Shown here piece after piece: positions 25,933 through 32,496 of a stretch of 35,300 nt of DNA. The position numbers and the translations under genes are program-made. Source of the stretch: Deltaproteobacteria bacterium (GTDB taxonomy: Bacteria > Desulfobacterota > Syntrophobacteria > Syntrophobacterales > Syntrophobacteraceae); contig JAKAJS010000109.1 of the NCBI GenBank assembly GCA_021813685.1, forward strand, positions 1 to 35,300. Direction: 5' to 3'. Positions within the stretch are counted from its first letter, which is position 1. The number at the start of each line of letters is the position of its first letter. The notes beneath the pieces are model-generated. The model made no database searches and was not told where the DNA came from. It saw only the letters and a list, made by a program, of their open reading frames with translations.

Positions 25933-26619
25933 ATGGAACAGCACAGCTGGGCGCTATCTCCCAAAGAGGCCGTGAGCCTGCAGAAGACTCTGGCCGATCG
26001 GGTCATCTGTAAACCTCTTCCTGCCAGACTGAAAATCATCGGCGCCTCGGATATATCCTTTTCAAGACATAGCGATGTGTTGATTGCGGTCATCCTTACG
26101 TTCCGGTGGCCCGACCTCGAGCCGGTCGAGTCGGTCCACCAGGTCTGCAGGGCCTCTTTTCCCTATGTCCCCGGTCTTTTATCCTTTCGGGAGGTTCCGC
26201 CGCTTCTCGAAGCCTGCGGGAAACTCAACCGAAAGCCGGACGTGCTCCTGTGCGACGGACAGGGGATCGCGCACCCGCGAAAGCTCGGGTTTGCCGCTCA
26301 TTTGGGGCTCTGCCTCGATATCCCGACGGTGGGATGCGCAAAGAGCAGGCTGTGCGGTACGCACGAGGAGCCTTCCCTGCAAAAGGGGGCAAGTAAACCG
26401 CTTTTCCTGGAGGGCGAGCAGGTCGGAATCGTTTTTCGCTCGCGGGAGGGCGTAAAGCCCATTTATATCTCCCCCGGACACCTCGCGGACATTCCTTCTT
26501 CGAAAAGGCTCATCTCGGGTTGCCTGCACCGCTACAGGATCCCCGAACCCCTGCGGCTTGCCCACATCGAGGCAAACAGGCGAAGAGTGGAAGTCGAGGC
26601 CGGAGGCGGGGATTTTTAG
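25933..26619 (+). CDS. nfi: Endonuclease V (deoxyinosine repair)
   Basis: A 228-residue nuclease that cleaves the second phosphodiester bond 3' of deoxyinosine, starting repair of deaminated adenine. Catalytic acids are visible as Asp40 in GASDISF, Glu87 in LLSFREVPPLL and Asp108 in LLCDGQGIAHPRKLG. The wedge motif PYVPG (77-81) that senses mismatch and the Lys in VGCAKSRL are also present. Full family length. The ribosome-binding site region lies in the short direct repeats after the hairpin element and is weak, so expression may depend on upstream sequence. A TPR-protein gene follows on the same strand. Confidence 0.93.
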   Translation: MEQHSWALSPKEAVSLQKTLADRVICKPLPARLKIIGASDISFSRHSDVLIAVILTFRWPDLEPVESVHQVCRASFPYVPGLLSFREVPPLLEACGKLNRKPDVLLCDGQGIAHPRKLGFAAHLGLCLDIPTVGCAKSRLCGTHEEPSLQKGASKPLFLEGEQVGIVFRSREGVKPIYISPGHLADIPSSKRLISGCLHRYRIPEPLRLAHIEANRRRVEVEAGGGDF

Positions 26620-26706
26620 GAGACTGAGATGACTTGAGGAATTTTCACAATGCTGGCATAATCGCTCGCGTTTGTGACGCGTGTTTTTTCAATGGAGAGA
26701 GCGGAA

Positions 26707-27348
26707 ATGGCGGATTCAGCCGATAGCATAAAAAAATATGAAGAGATTCTCGAGCTCGATCCCGGCTCGCGATTATTTGCAAGACTTGCCGAAGAACTCG
26801 GCGCTGCGGGCCAGTGGGAGGAGGCGGCGGAGGTATGCAGAAAAGGCCTGCTGTTGCATCCCGAGCACCTGGTGGCACGGATGCTTTTCGGGCGGGCACT
26901 CCTGGAAATGGGAGATGCGGAGGAGTCCCAGCGGGTTCTTGCAGGCGCGGTCGAAGAAATCGAAAAAAATTCCATCATCTTCAAGCTGCTCGCCGAGCTT
27001 GCCGCAATGTCGGGAAAAGAGGAGAGCGGCGCCCGGTACGCCCGGATTTACGAGGCTTTTACCAATAGCGCGCCCCCTTCCGCACAGCCCCCCGAAATCG
27101 CTCAGCCGGAAGAGACCTCCGAATTTGACGATTTCAAAACGGAGGCGATCGAAAATCTCGATGCGGACGCTTCCGATGTCCAGGTGGAATTGGCCGACGG
27201 TGAGATAATAAGTTTCGAAGACGTTCTGAAACATTTGACCCAGAGGTTCGATGGGCGATTGAATCGGGTTGGAGCGCCGCAGACGATTTTATCCCCGGAG
27301 GATAAAGACGTGCTTAAGGAAAGAATCATCGCGCTTCTGGGAGCGTGA
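26707..27348 (+). CDS. TPR-repeat protein of unknown role
   Basis: A 213-residue soluble protein. Residues about 5-115 are tetratricopeptide-like helical repeats (for example SRLFARLAEELGAAGQWEEA, then LHPEHLVARMLFGRALLEMG). A low-complexity linker rich in Pro, Ala and Ser and an acidic region follow, and the C-terminal 50 residues form a separate conserved-looking piece ending in EDKDVLKERIIALLGA. ATG 26707 is chosen because GGAGAG lies seven bases upstream; ATG 26692 and GTG 26674 are alternatives. There is no signal peptide or membrane helix. TPRs usually mount protein complexes; the partner is unknown. Confidence 0.7.
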   Translation: MADSADSIKKYEEILELDPGSRLFARLAEELGAAGQWEEAAEVCRKGLLLHPEHLVARMLFGRALLEMGDAEESQRVLAGAVEEIEKNSIIFKLLAELAAMSGKEESGARYARIYEAFTNSAPPSAQPPEIAQPEETSEFDDFKTEAIENLDADASDVQVELADGEIISFEDVLKHLTQRFDGRLNRVGAPQTILSPEDKDVLKERIIALLGA

Positions 27349-27353
27349 ACCTC

Positions 27354-27384
27354 TTTTCCCCCGGTCGCATCGACCGGGGGAAAG
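27354..27384. terminator. Bidirectional terminator-like hairpin
   Basis: A 13-bp stem (27355-27367 with 27371-27383), arms TTTCCCCCGGTCG and CGACCGGGGGAAA, three-base CAT loop. It lies between the convergent TPR gene (+) and the second hsp20 gene (-). The only plus-strand T-run is TTTTT at 27395-27399, about a dozen bases beyond the stem. The position strongly suggests termination. Confidence 0.7.
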
Positions 27385-27403
27385 ATACGAGCGGTTTTTG
27401 CCC

Positions 27404-27802
27404 TTACGTTGACTGCACGGTTATTTTTCTTGGTTTTGCCGCCTCGGCTTTCGGCAGCACAAGCTTTAATACCCCATCCTTAATCGACGCCTGAATCTTG
27501 CTCCGATCGATGTCGCTGGAGAGGGTAAACTGCCTGTAGTAATCTCCAACGGTGAATTCTTTGAAAATCACCTTGCCCTTTTCTTCCTGCTGAGGAACCG
27601 CCCCCCGTATCGTGAGCTGGTCGGAATCCAGGTCTATATCGACTTTGTCGATCGGCACCCCCGGCATATCCGCCAGCAGGGTAAGTGCATTTTCCGATTC
27701 ATAGATGTCTACGGCGGGGACAAACACCGGAACGTCCCGGGTGCTTTCCCCGGCCGCCTGTACAGCCTTTTTTTCCTCTATCTGCAAATCCGTCTCAGCC
27801 AT
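27404..27802 (-). CDS. Small heat-shock protein, Hsp20 family (second of pair)
   Basis: A 132-residue alpha-crystallin-domain chaperone that holds unfolding proteins in an ATP-independent way. The core runs from about residue 30 (VPAVDIYESENALTLLADMP) to the C-terminal signature DGVLKLVLPKAEAAKPRKI. The usual IxI/V tail is represented by RKITVQST. ATG 27802 has AGGAGA six bases upstream; the frame extends to 27973 inside the neighbouring gene but is not homologous. It follows the first hsp20 by 26 bases, so the two form an operon and probably a mixed oligomer. Confidence 0.92.
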   Translation of the reverse strand: MAETDLQIEEKKAVQAAGESTRDVPVFVPAVDIYESENALTLLADMPGVPIDKVDIDLDSDQLTIRGAVPQQEEKGKVIFKEFTVGDYYRQFTLSSDIDRSKIQASIKDGVLKLVLPKAEAAKPRKITVQST

Positions 27803-27828
27803 GGTCAATCTCCTGTTCAGCCTGGCTA

Positions 27829-28287
27829 TCAGCCCTGGATGGTTATTTTTCGGGGTTTCACGTGTTCGGGTTTGGGCATGACAAGTCTTAGCAGCCCGTC
27901 TTTGCATTCGGCCCGCACGGCTTCCGTATTTACATCTTCCGGCAGAGTGAGCGCCTTTCGGAAACTGCCCCACTTGCGCTCCCTGCGATGATAGTTGACG
28001 TTTTCCGCCTCTTCGGGCTTGCGCTCCCCGCTAAGCGTGAGGGTCCTTCCGACAACCGAAATATCGAGGTCTTCGGCTTTGATCCCCGGAATTTCCGCCT
28101 CCACATAAATCGTATTCTCGTCCTCGGTTACGACCAGAGGCGGAAAAACACCCGATGAGCCCCTGGCCTCGCTTCCGCCGGAAAACAGGGACATGAGCCG
28201 GTCCATCTGCTTGCGTGCTCGGTCAAAGTCTTCAAGCGCTCCCGGAAGCTCGGGCCAGCGCCAGTTGGGGTACCTGAAAATGGCCAT
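27829..28287 (-). CDS. Small heat-shock protein, Hsp20 family (first of pair)
   Basis: A 152-residue alpha-crystallin-domain protein. An N-terminal arm with aromatic residues (FRYPNWRWPELPG) precedes the core (PPLVVTEDENTIYVEAEIPG to DGLLRLVMPKPEHVKPRKI) and the tail RKITIQG. ATG 28287 has AAGGAGG six bases upstream; a start two codons earlier (28293) would lack this spacing. The promoter region carries a CIRCE-like inverted repeat (28329-28357), so heat or stress repression is plausible. The pair share core sequence but differ in their N-terminal arms, as usual for tandem hsp20 genes. Confidence 0.93.
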   Translation of the reverse strand: MAIFRYPNWRWPELPGALEDFDRARKQMDRLMSLFSGGSEARGSSGVFPPLVVTEDENTIYVEAEIPGIKAEDLDISVVGRTLTLSGERKPEEAENVNYHRRERKWGSFRKALTLPEDVNTEAVRAECKDGLLRLVMPKPEHVKPRKITIQG

Positions 28288-28328
28288 GATCAACCTCCTT
28301 GTAGTCTGTGAGTCATGTGAGTTTCCTC

Positions 28329-28369
28329 GTTAGCAGCCACAAGCTAAGACTGCTAACTTTTCGTGTCAA
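28329..28369 (-). promoter_or_regulatory. hsp20 promoter with CIRCE-like inverted repeat
   Basis: On the minus strand a perfect TTGACA (-35, 28364-28369) is followed at 17 bases by a weak -10, TAGCTT (28341-28346; three of six). A perfect 8-bp inverted repeat, GTTAGCAG/CTGCTAAC (28329-28336, 28350-28357) with a 13-base centre, spans the spacer and -10. CIRCE, the HrcA operator, is TTAGCACTC-N9-GAGTGCTAA; this repeat shares the TTAGCA core and layout but not the full consensus. Confidence 0.45.
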
Positions 28370-28513
28370 CTCTTCCCCCTTCCGCTTCAATTTTTTTCTC
28401 CCACGCCTGAAATTCCCGAATATGGTACAAATCGCCCTGTTCAAAGTAAGTCGTTTTGCGGATAAAAAAAGAGAACGGCGCAGCAAACCATTTTTTACCG
28501 TGGGTATTGTGAC

Positions 28514-30241
28514 ATGAAGGAGTGCGGTCCAATCGACTTTCGAGCCAAGGTGCAAGGCGGGCGGCCGTTGCGCATCGCCCTGCTGTTTCCCCCGGCGGTT
28601 TTGCCGACAGGCCCCCCACTAGGGATCGCGAGTCTTAAGGGATGGCTCCAATCCTGTGTCGGGGCGAGAGTGGAGGTGCGCAATTTCGACCTGAATTTCG
28701 CCCATTTCGAGCAGGCGTGCCGTTGGCAAAGCGAGGGGCGGCTGCGAATGAGCCTTCGGAAAATGGATCAGCAAACGACTGCGCAAAAGGTGAAGGCTGC
28801 AGTGCGATTTTTCCGGGGAGAAGAGGCCGGGGCTTTTTTCGACCAGGAGTTATACGACGAACACGCACGCATCTATACCGGTTTTGGTTCCGTTCTGAAC
28901 GGGCTTTTCGACAGTTTTGCGCGGAAGCTTCTGTTGGGCCTCCCCGTGCCGACCCTGGCGACCATGTTTTTGGAGGAACTGCTCGCGCCCGTCCGGGCGT
29001 TTGAGCCCGACCTGGCGGGTTTTTCCATTCTTTTCAGTCAGCAGCTTTTTTTCGCCATCGCGCTTGCAAAATTTTTGAAAGACCGGGGCGGTCCCAAAAT
29101 CGCGCTGGGGGGTGCTACTTTTTCCGTAATGCCCGACCCGGGCCGCCTTCTCGGCCCCATCGCCGTTTCGGGAAACGACGGGCAGGGAAGCGTCGATGCC
29201 GGAAGGCTGGTCGACTATCTCGTGGTGGGCGAGGGGGAAGAAGGCGTAAAGGCTCTGGTCGAATCCGGCCTTTGTCCCCATGAGGACGTGCCGGGTCTTG
29301 TGTATCGAAAAGAGGGTAAACTCATCGGCAATCCGGCCCGGGGGGTCTTGGATCTCGATGCGCTTCCTGTTCCCGATTTTTCCGATACGGTTCCGGGCCT
29401 ATACCACTCCCCGGCGCCCGTTTTGCCCTACCTTTCTTCGCGCGGATGTCCCTGGAGGCGCTGTGCGTTTTGCACGCATCAAAAAACGTATCTGCACTAT
29501 CGCGAGGAGCATGCCGAAGTTGCCGCGGGAAAAATTTCGAGGCTCCAGGAAAAATATGGGGCGAGCCATTTCTGCCTGGTCGATGAGATGCTGGCTCCCC
29601 GCAGGCTCGATGCCATAGCGCGGGAACTGATCGGAAAGAATGTGCGGGTACGCTTTTCCGCCTATGCCAGGCCTTCCGGATTTTTACCTCCCGTATTCGA
29701 AACCGCCCACAGGGCGGGGCTTCGCCTTGTGCTGTGGGGGGTCGAATCGGCGAGCCAGCGCGTGCTCGATCTCATGGGGAAGGGAACCAAAGCGCGGGAG
29801 ATCGAATCGATTCTTCACGCCGCCCGGAAGGCGGGGATATGGAACATGCTGTTCGTACTGCTGGGCTTTCCGACCGAGACGAAAGCCGAGTGGCTGAGCA
29901 CTCTCGATTTTCTCGATTCCTGCCGGGAGTCGATTCATGCGCTTTCCCGCTCCCGCTTCCTTTTGCTCGAAGGCTCCAGCGTGTTTCTAAATCCGGGTCG
30001 CTACGGCATAAAACGGATATTGGACCGGCCGCAAAGAGACCCCGTCTCGGTCGCCTACGATTACGAAGTGACGGAGGGGCTGAGCGTGGAAGAGTCCTCG
30101 GAGCTTTTCAGGGAGAGCCTGGCCAGGCTCTCGGGAGCAGGCCGCTCTCCCTGGTTCGGGCAGTTTCGGGAACACATGCTGCTCTATGCTGCGAGAGAGG
30201 CTTCCGGCTCTCTTAGCTCAAATCCTCCGGCTGCGGGGTAA
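28514..30241 (+). CDS. Radical SAM protein with B12-binding-like N-terminus
   Basis: A 575-residue protein. The N-terminal 230 residues start as a B12-binding-like domain (LRIALLFPPAVLPTGPPLGI … FEPDLAGFSILFSQQ … PKIALGGATFS), followed by the radical SAM core. The cluster motif is SRGCPWRRCAFC with Cys312, Cys317 and Cys320, spacing CX4CX2C rather than the usual CX3CX2C. Later core motifs are VLWGVESASQRVLDLMGKG and LFVLLGFPTET. Such proteins methylate or rearrange unactivated carbons of lipids, cofactors or natural products; the substrate is unknown. The start ATG 28514 has no good ribosome-binding site; a GTG at 28550 is possible. Its 3' end overlaps the hemerythrin gene by 29 bases. Confidence 0.82.
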   Translation: MKECGPIDFRAKVQGGRPLRIALLFPPAVLPTGPPLGIASLKGWLQSCVGARVEVRNFDLNFAHFEQACRWQSEGRLRMSLRKMDQQTTAQKVKAAVRFFRGEEAGAFFDQELYDEHARIYTGFGSVLNGLFDSFARKLLLGLPVPTLATMFLEELLAPVRAFEPDLAGFSILFSQQLFFAIALAKFLKDRGGPKIALGGATFSVMPDPGRLLGPIAVSGNDGQGSVDAGRLVDYLVVGEGEEGVKALVESGLCPHEDVPGLVYRKEGKLIGNPARGVLDLDALPVPDFSDTVPGLYHSPAPVLPYLSSRGCPWRRCAFCTHQKTYLHYREEHAEVAAGKISRLQEKYGASHFCLVDEMLAPRRLDAIARELIGKNVRVRFSAYARPSGFLPPVFETAHRAGLRLVLWGVESASQRVLDLMGKGTKAREIESILHAARKAGIWNMLFVLLGFPTETKAEWLSTLDFLDSCRESIHALSRSRFLLLEGSSVFLNPGRYGIKRILDRPQRDPVSVAYDYEVTEGLSVEESSELFRESLARLSGAGRSPWFGQFREHMLLYAAREASGSLSSNPPAAG

Positions 30242-30917
30242 AAGAAGCCAGGTTTCCGATCCCGAGGCTTTGCTCAAGAGTGGCGATTTTTTGGATCGTT
30301 TCCTGATAGCCGCGGGGGCCGAAAAATTGCGTTTCGGCTGCCTCGAGTTGCGCGGTGAGACCGTCGTAGGATTTTTCGGAAATGTCAGCGCGCAAGCGCG
30401 GAAAGAGGACTGTATCTTCCCACGATTCGTGCGCATCCGACATATAGGTCAACAGGTGGATCATGTTTACCGCCTTGCGTCGGTCTGCCTGGTCGTTTTG
30501 AGAAAAATCCGCACAAAGCGGCTTGAGAATTTCGGCCAACTGCGAGGCTGCAGCATGTTGCTTACGGAGCACCGCGATGAGTTCTGCGGTTTGCTGTGAA
30601 GCGCCAAAGACAGGGAAAACGTATTTTTCCTCCATCGCCTGGTGACAGCCGATCAGGAAAGTCCGGATGATTTCAACGGCCCCTCCCGCTACTTCGGGGG
30701 AGATCGCCATCTGGGCGTTGATTCCATTCTTTATCTTGTGCAATATGGCCAGAGCCCGGCGGTTCACCCCGTGCTGACGTTCGAGAATTTCGATGGCGGT
30801 GCCGGAATATTCCACCTGAGACCGGGGCGATTTGGAGCAGCCTTCCATGAGGCCGGCGCCGGCCGCTCCGGCCAGGATAAAGAAATTTCGCCGTGAAAGA
30901 AGGTTTTTGGAATGCAT
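30213..30917 (-). CDS. Exported hemerythrin-domain protein
   Basis: A 234-residue protein with an N-terminal twin-arginine export signal (SRRNFFILAGAAGAG) and a Cys soon after (LMEGCSK) that could be a poor lipobox. The rest is a hemerythrin HHE four-helix domain. Candidate iron ligands are the His in LERQHGV, His and Glu in CHQAMEEKYVFP, His in LRKQHAA, and His, Glu and Asp in HESWEDTVLFP. Such domains bind a di-iron site that senses or stores oxygen or guards against oxidants, useful to an anaerobe. ATG 30917 has GGAGA six bases upstream; the frame extends to 31892 antisense to the neighbouring glycosyltransferase and should be ignored. It diverges from the GT2 gene. Confidence 0.82.
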   Translation of the reverse strand: MHSKNLLSRRNFFILAGAAGAGLMEGCSKSPRSQVEYSGTAIEILERQHGVNRRALAILHKIKNGINAQMAISPEVAGGAVEIIRTFLIGCHQAMEEKYVFPVFGASQQTAELIAVLRKQHAAASQLAEILKPLCADFSQNDQADRRKAVNMIHLLTYMSDAHESWEDTVLFPRLRADISEKSYDGLTAQLEAAETQFFGPRGYQETIQKIATLEQSLGIGNLASFTPQPEDLS

Positions 30918-31028
30918 TGATTCTCCAGCAAAGATATTGAGTAATAGGGATATAAAACACGGTTCGTCTGAGTAGTGGATTTGAGCCCCTGTGTCAATAC
31001 GCTTGATCGGGGCATCGACTGAGGGGCC

Positions 31029-31856
31029 ATGATCAGCGTAATAATTCCCACCTATAACCGGGCAAACTTCGTTTGTGAGGCGGTGCGCTCCGTTTGCGAT
31101 CAAAGAGGGGTCCGCGAGCAGGTCGAGATCATCGTGGTTGATGACGGCTCGACGGATGAGACCCGTGAGGCGCTCGCTAAAGAAGCCGGCAGCATACGAT
31201 ACGTGCGCTGCGTCCATTCGGGGGTGAGCGCTGCGAGAAATCTCGGCATTTCGCTCTCGCAGGGCGAATGGATCGCCTTTCTTGACTCCGACGATCTGTG
31301 GCTTCCGGGGAAACTCTGCGAACAGATGAAGTTTTTTTCCGCTCACCCGGACATCCTGCTCTGCCAGACCGAAGAGATCTGGATGCGAAGCGGAAAACGG
31401 ATAAATCCTCGAAAATATCACAAAAAGCCGAGCGGCAACTGTTTTCCTCTGCTGCTCGAAAGATGCCTGGTAAGCCCTTCGGCCGTAGTCGTCCACCGCA
31501 GCCTCTTCGATCTTACCGGTCTTTTCGACGAATCCCTGCCCGCCTGTGAAGACTACGATCTGTGGCTTAGACTCGGATGCCGCTTCCCCATCGGCCTGGT
31601 GGAACGCCCTCTCGTGATAAAGCGCGGCGGCCACTCGGACCAGCTTTCGGCAACCGTTCCAAGCCTTGACAAGTACCGTATCGAGGCGATCGTCAAATCG
31701 ATTCGCTCGGGACTGCTTAGCCCCGCTGACAGAGCCGCAGCCGAAAGGATCCTCGAACAAAAGCGCCGAATCTATTGCGACGGGTGCCGCAAGCGGGGAC
31801 ACGTGAGCGAAGCCGCAAGAGTTGAGGCGCTCGTGCGGCGTACGCTCAAGCCTTGA
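31029..31856 (+). CDS. Glycosyltransferase family 2
   Basis: A 275-residue cytoplasmic GT-A transferase. Seen: N-terminal ISVIIPTYNRANFV, the nucleotide-binding VDDGSTD (Asp38/39), the metal-binding DSDD (86-89), and the catalytic-base region ACEDYDLWLRLG. The C-terminal 60 residues are helical and basic. It transfers a sugar to a lipid- or polymer-linked acceptor; donor and acceptor cannot be told from sequence. GAGGGG lies three bases before the ATG. It may belong with the exopolysaccharide genes that start 640 bases downstream. Confidence 0.9.
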   Translation: MISVIIPTYNRANFVCEAVRSVCDQRGVREQVEIIVVDDGSTDETREALAKEAGSIRYVRCVHSGVSAARNLGISLSQGEWIAFLDSDDLWLPGKLCEQMKFFSAHPDILLCQTEEIWMRSGKRINPRKYHKKPSGNCFPLLLERCLVSPSAVVVHRSLFDLTGLFDESLPACEDYDLWLRLGCRFPIGLVERPLVIKRGGHSDQLSATVPSLDKYRIEAIVKSIRSGLLSPADRAAAERILEQKRRIYCDGCRKRGHVSEAARVEALVRRTLKP

Positions 31857-32496
31857 GAGCCCGGGCAAAGGAGAGTTGGGGGCGGGAAGCAAAAAGAGTG
31901 TGTCTGTTTAAGAGGTGTTTTACGGTCCCACCCGCGAAAGAAATCCTCACGACCCCTGCCAAAACCCGTATATGAGCCAGAGCGATGTAGAGAATCTTAT
32001 TCGTAGTTTTACCCATGCTACAAGAATAAAAACTTGTGTCATACATGGTTTGATGTTCTCAGAAAGATTTTACGGTATCCCTCTTTACAACAGCTGAAGC
32101 GATATCTATAATGCGCTTAGTCTTTCATTGAGTTACTCTCATGTGTCAGGAACGGCAAAAAACCATTGTGCATGTAACCTACCAAGAATGATTCCAGTTA
32201 CGGTAAGTACCACGGCAAGCCTTATCTATACAAGTAAAAGTGTCTGTTCGAGGATGTAGATAATATCTAAACATAGGTAGTAGCACAATTAATAGTGTCA
32301 GGTCGATGGTATTGCGGCATGGGATACGGGCCTGACAGATATCAATATATATGCTGTGTGATTCACGGATCAGTGTCTATCATGGCGTTTGTATTGGTGA
32401 AGCTCGGTGTAATCGAGTTGGCGGAGCTTTGTGGCCTTCATCATATTTGGCTCTCTGTTCCGTCCTGCCGATCAGCCCATTCGAGGAGAAAACGAT
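31857..32496. other. AT-richer 640-base spacer before the exopolysaccharide genes
   Basis: No convincing gene on either strand and composition visibly richer in A+T than its flanks. It contains a 7-bp inverted repeat TGTCAGG/CCTGACA with a 28-base loop (32296-32302, 32331-32337) and several copies of TTACGGT. The last 200 bases presumably hold the promoter of the Wzz-like gene, but I could not pick boxes with confidence. It may be acquired or decayed DNA, or a long regulatory leader. Confidence 0.45.

Noticed and set aside
25433-26093. Minus-strand frames of 105-140 codons across the hairpin element
   Set aside because: They run through palindromes and the ends of nrdJ or nfi, are Arg/Pro-rich, and lack any ribosome-binding site.
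30918-31892. N-terminal extension of the hemerythrin frame to 559 codons
   Set aside because: The extension lies antisense to the glycosyltransferase; the twin-arginine signal and ribosome-binding site fix the start at 30917.
32400-32440. Sigma-54 promoter before the Wzz-like gene (TTGGCGGAGCTTTGTGG)
   Set aside because: The GG is present but the GC expected ten bases later is not at the right spacing.
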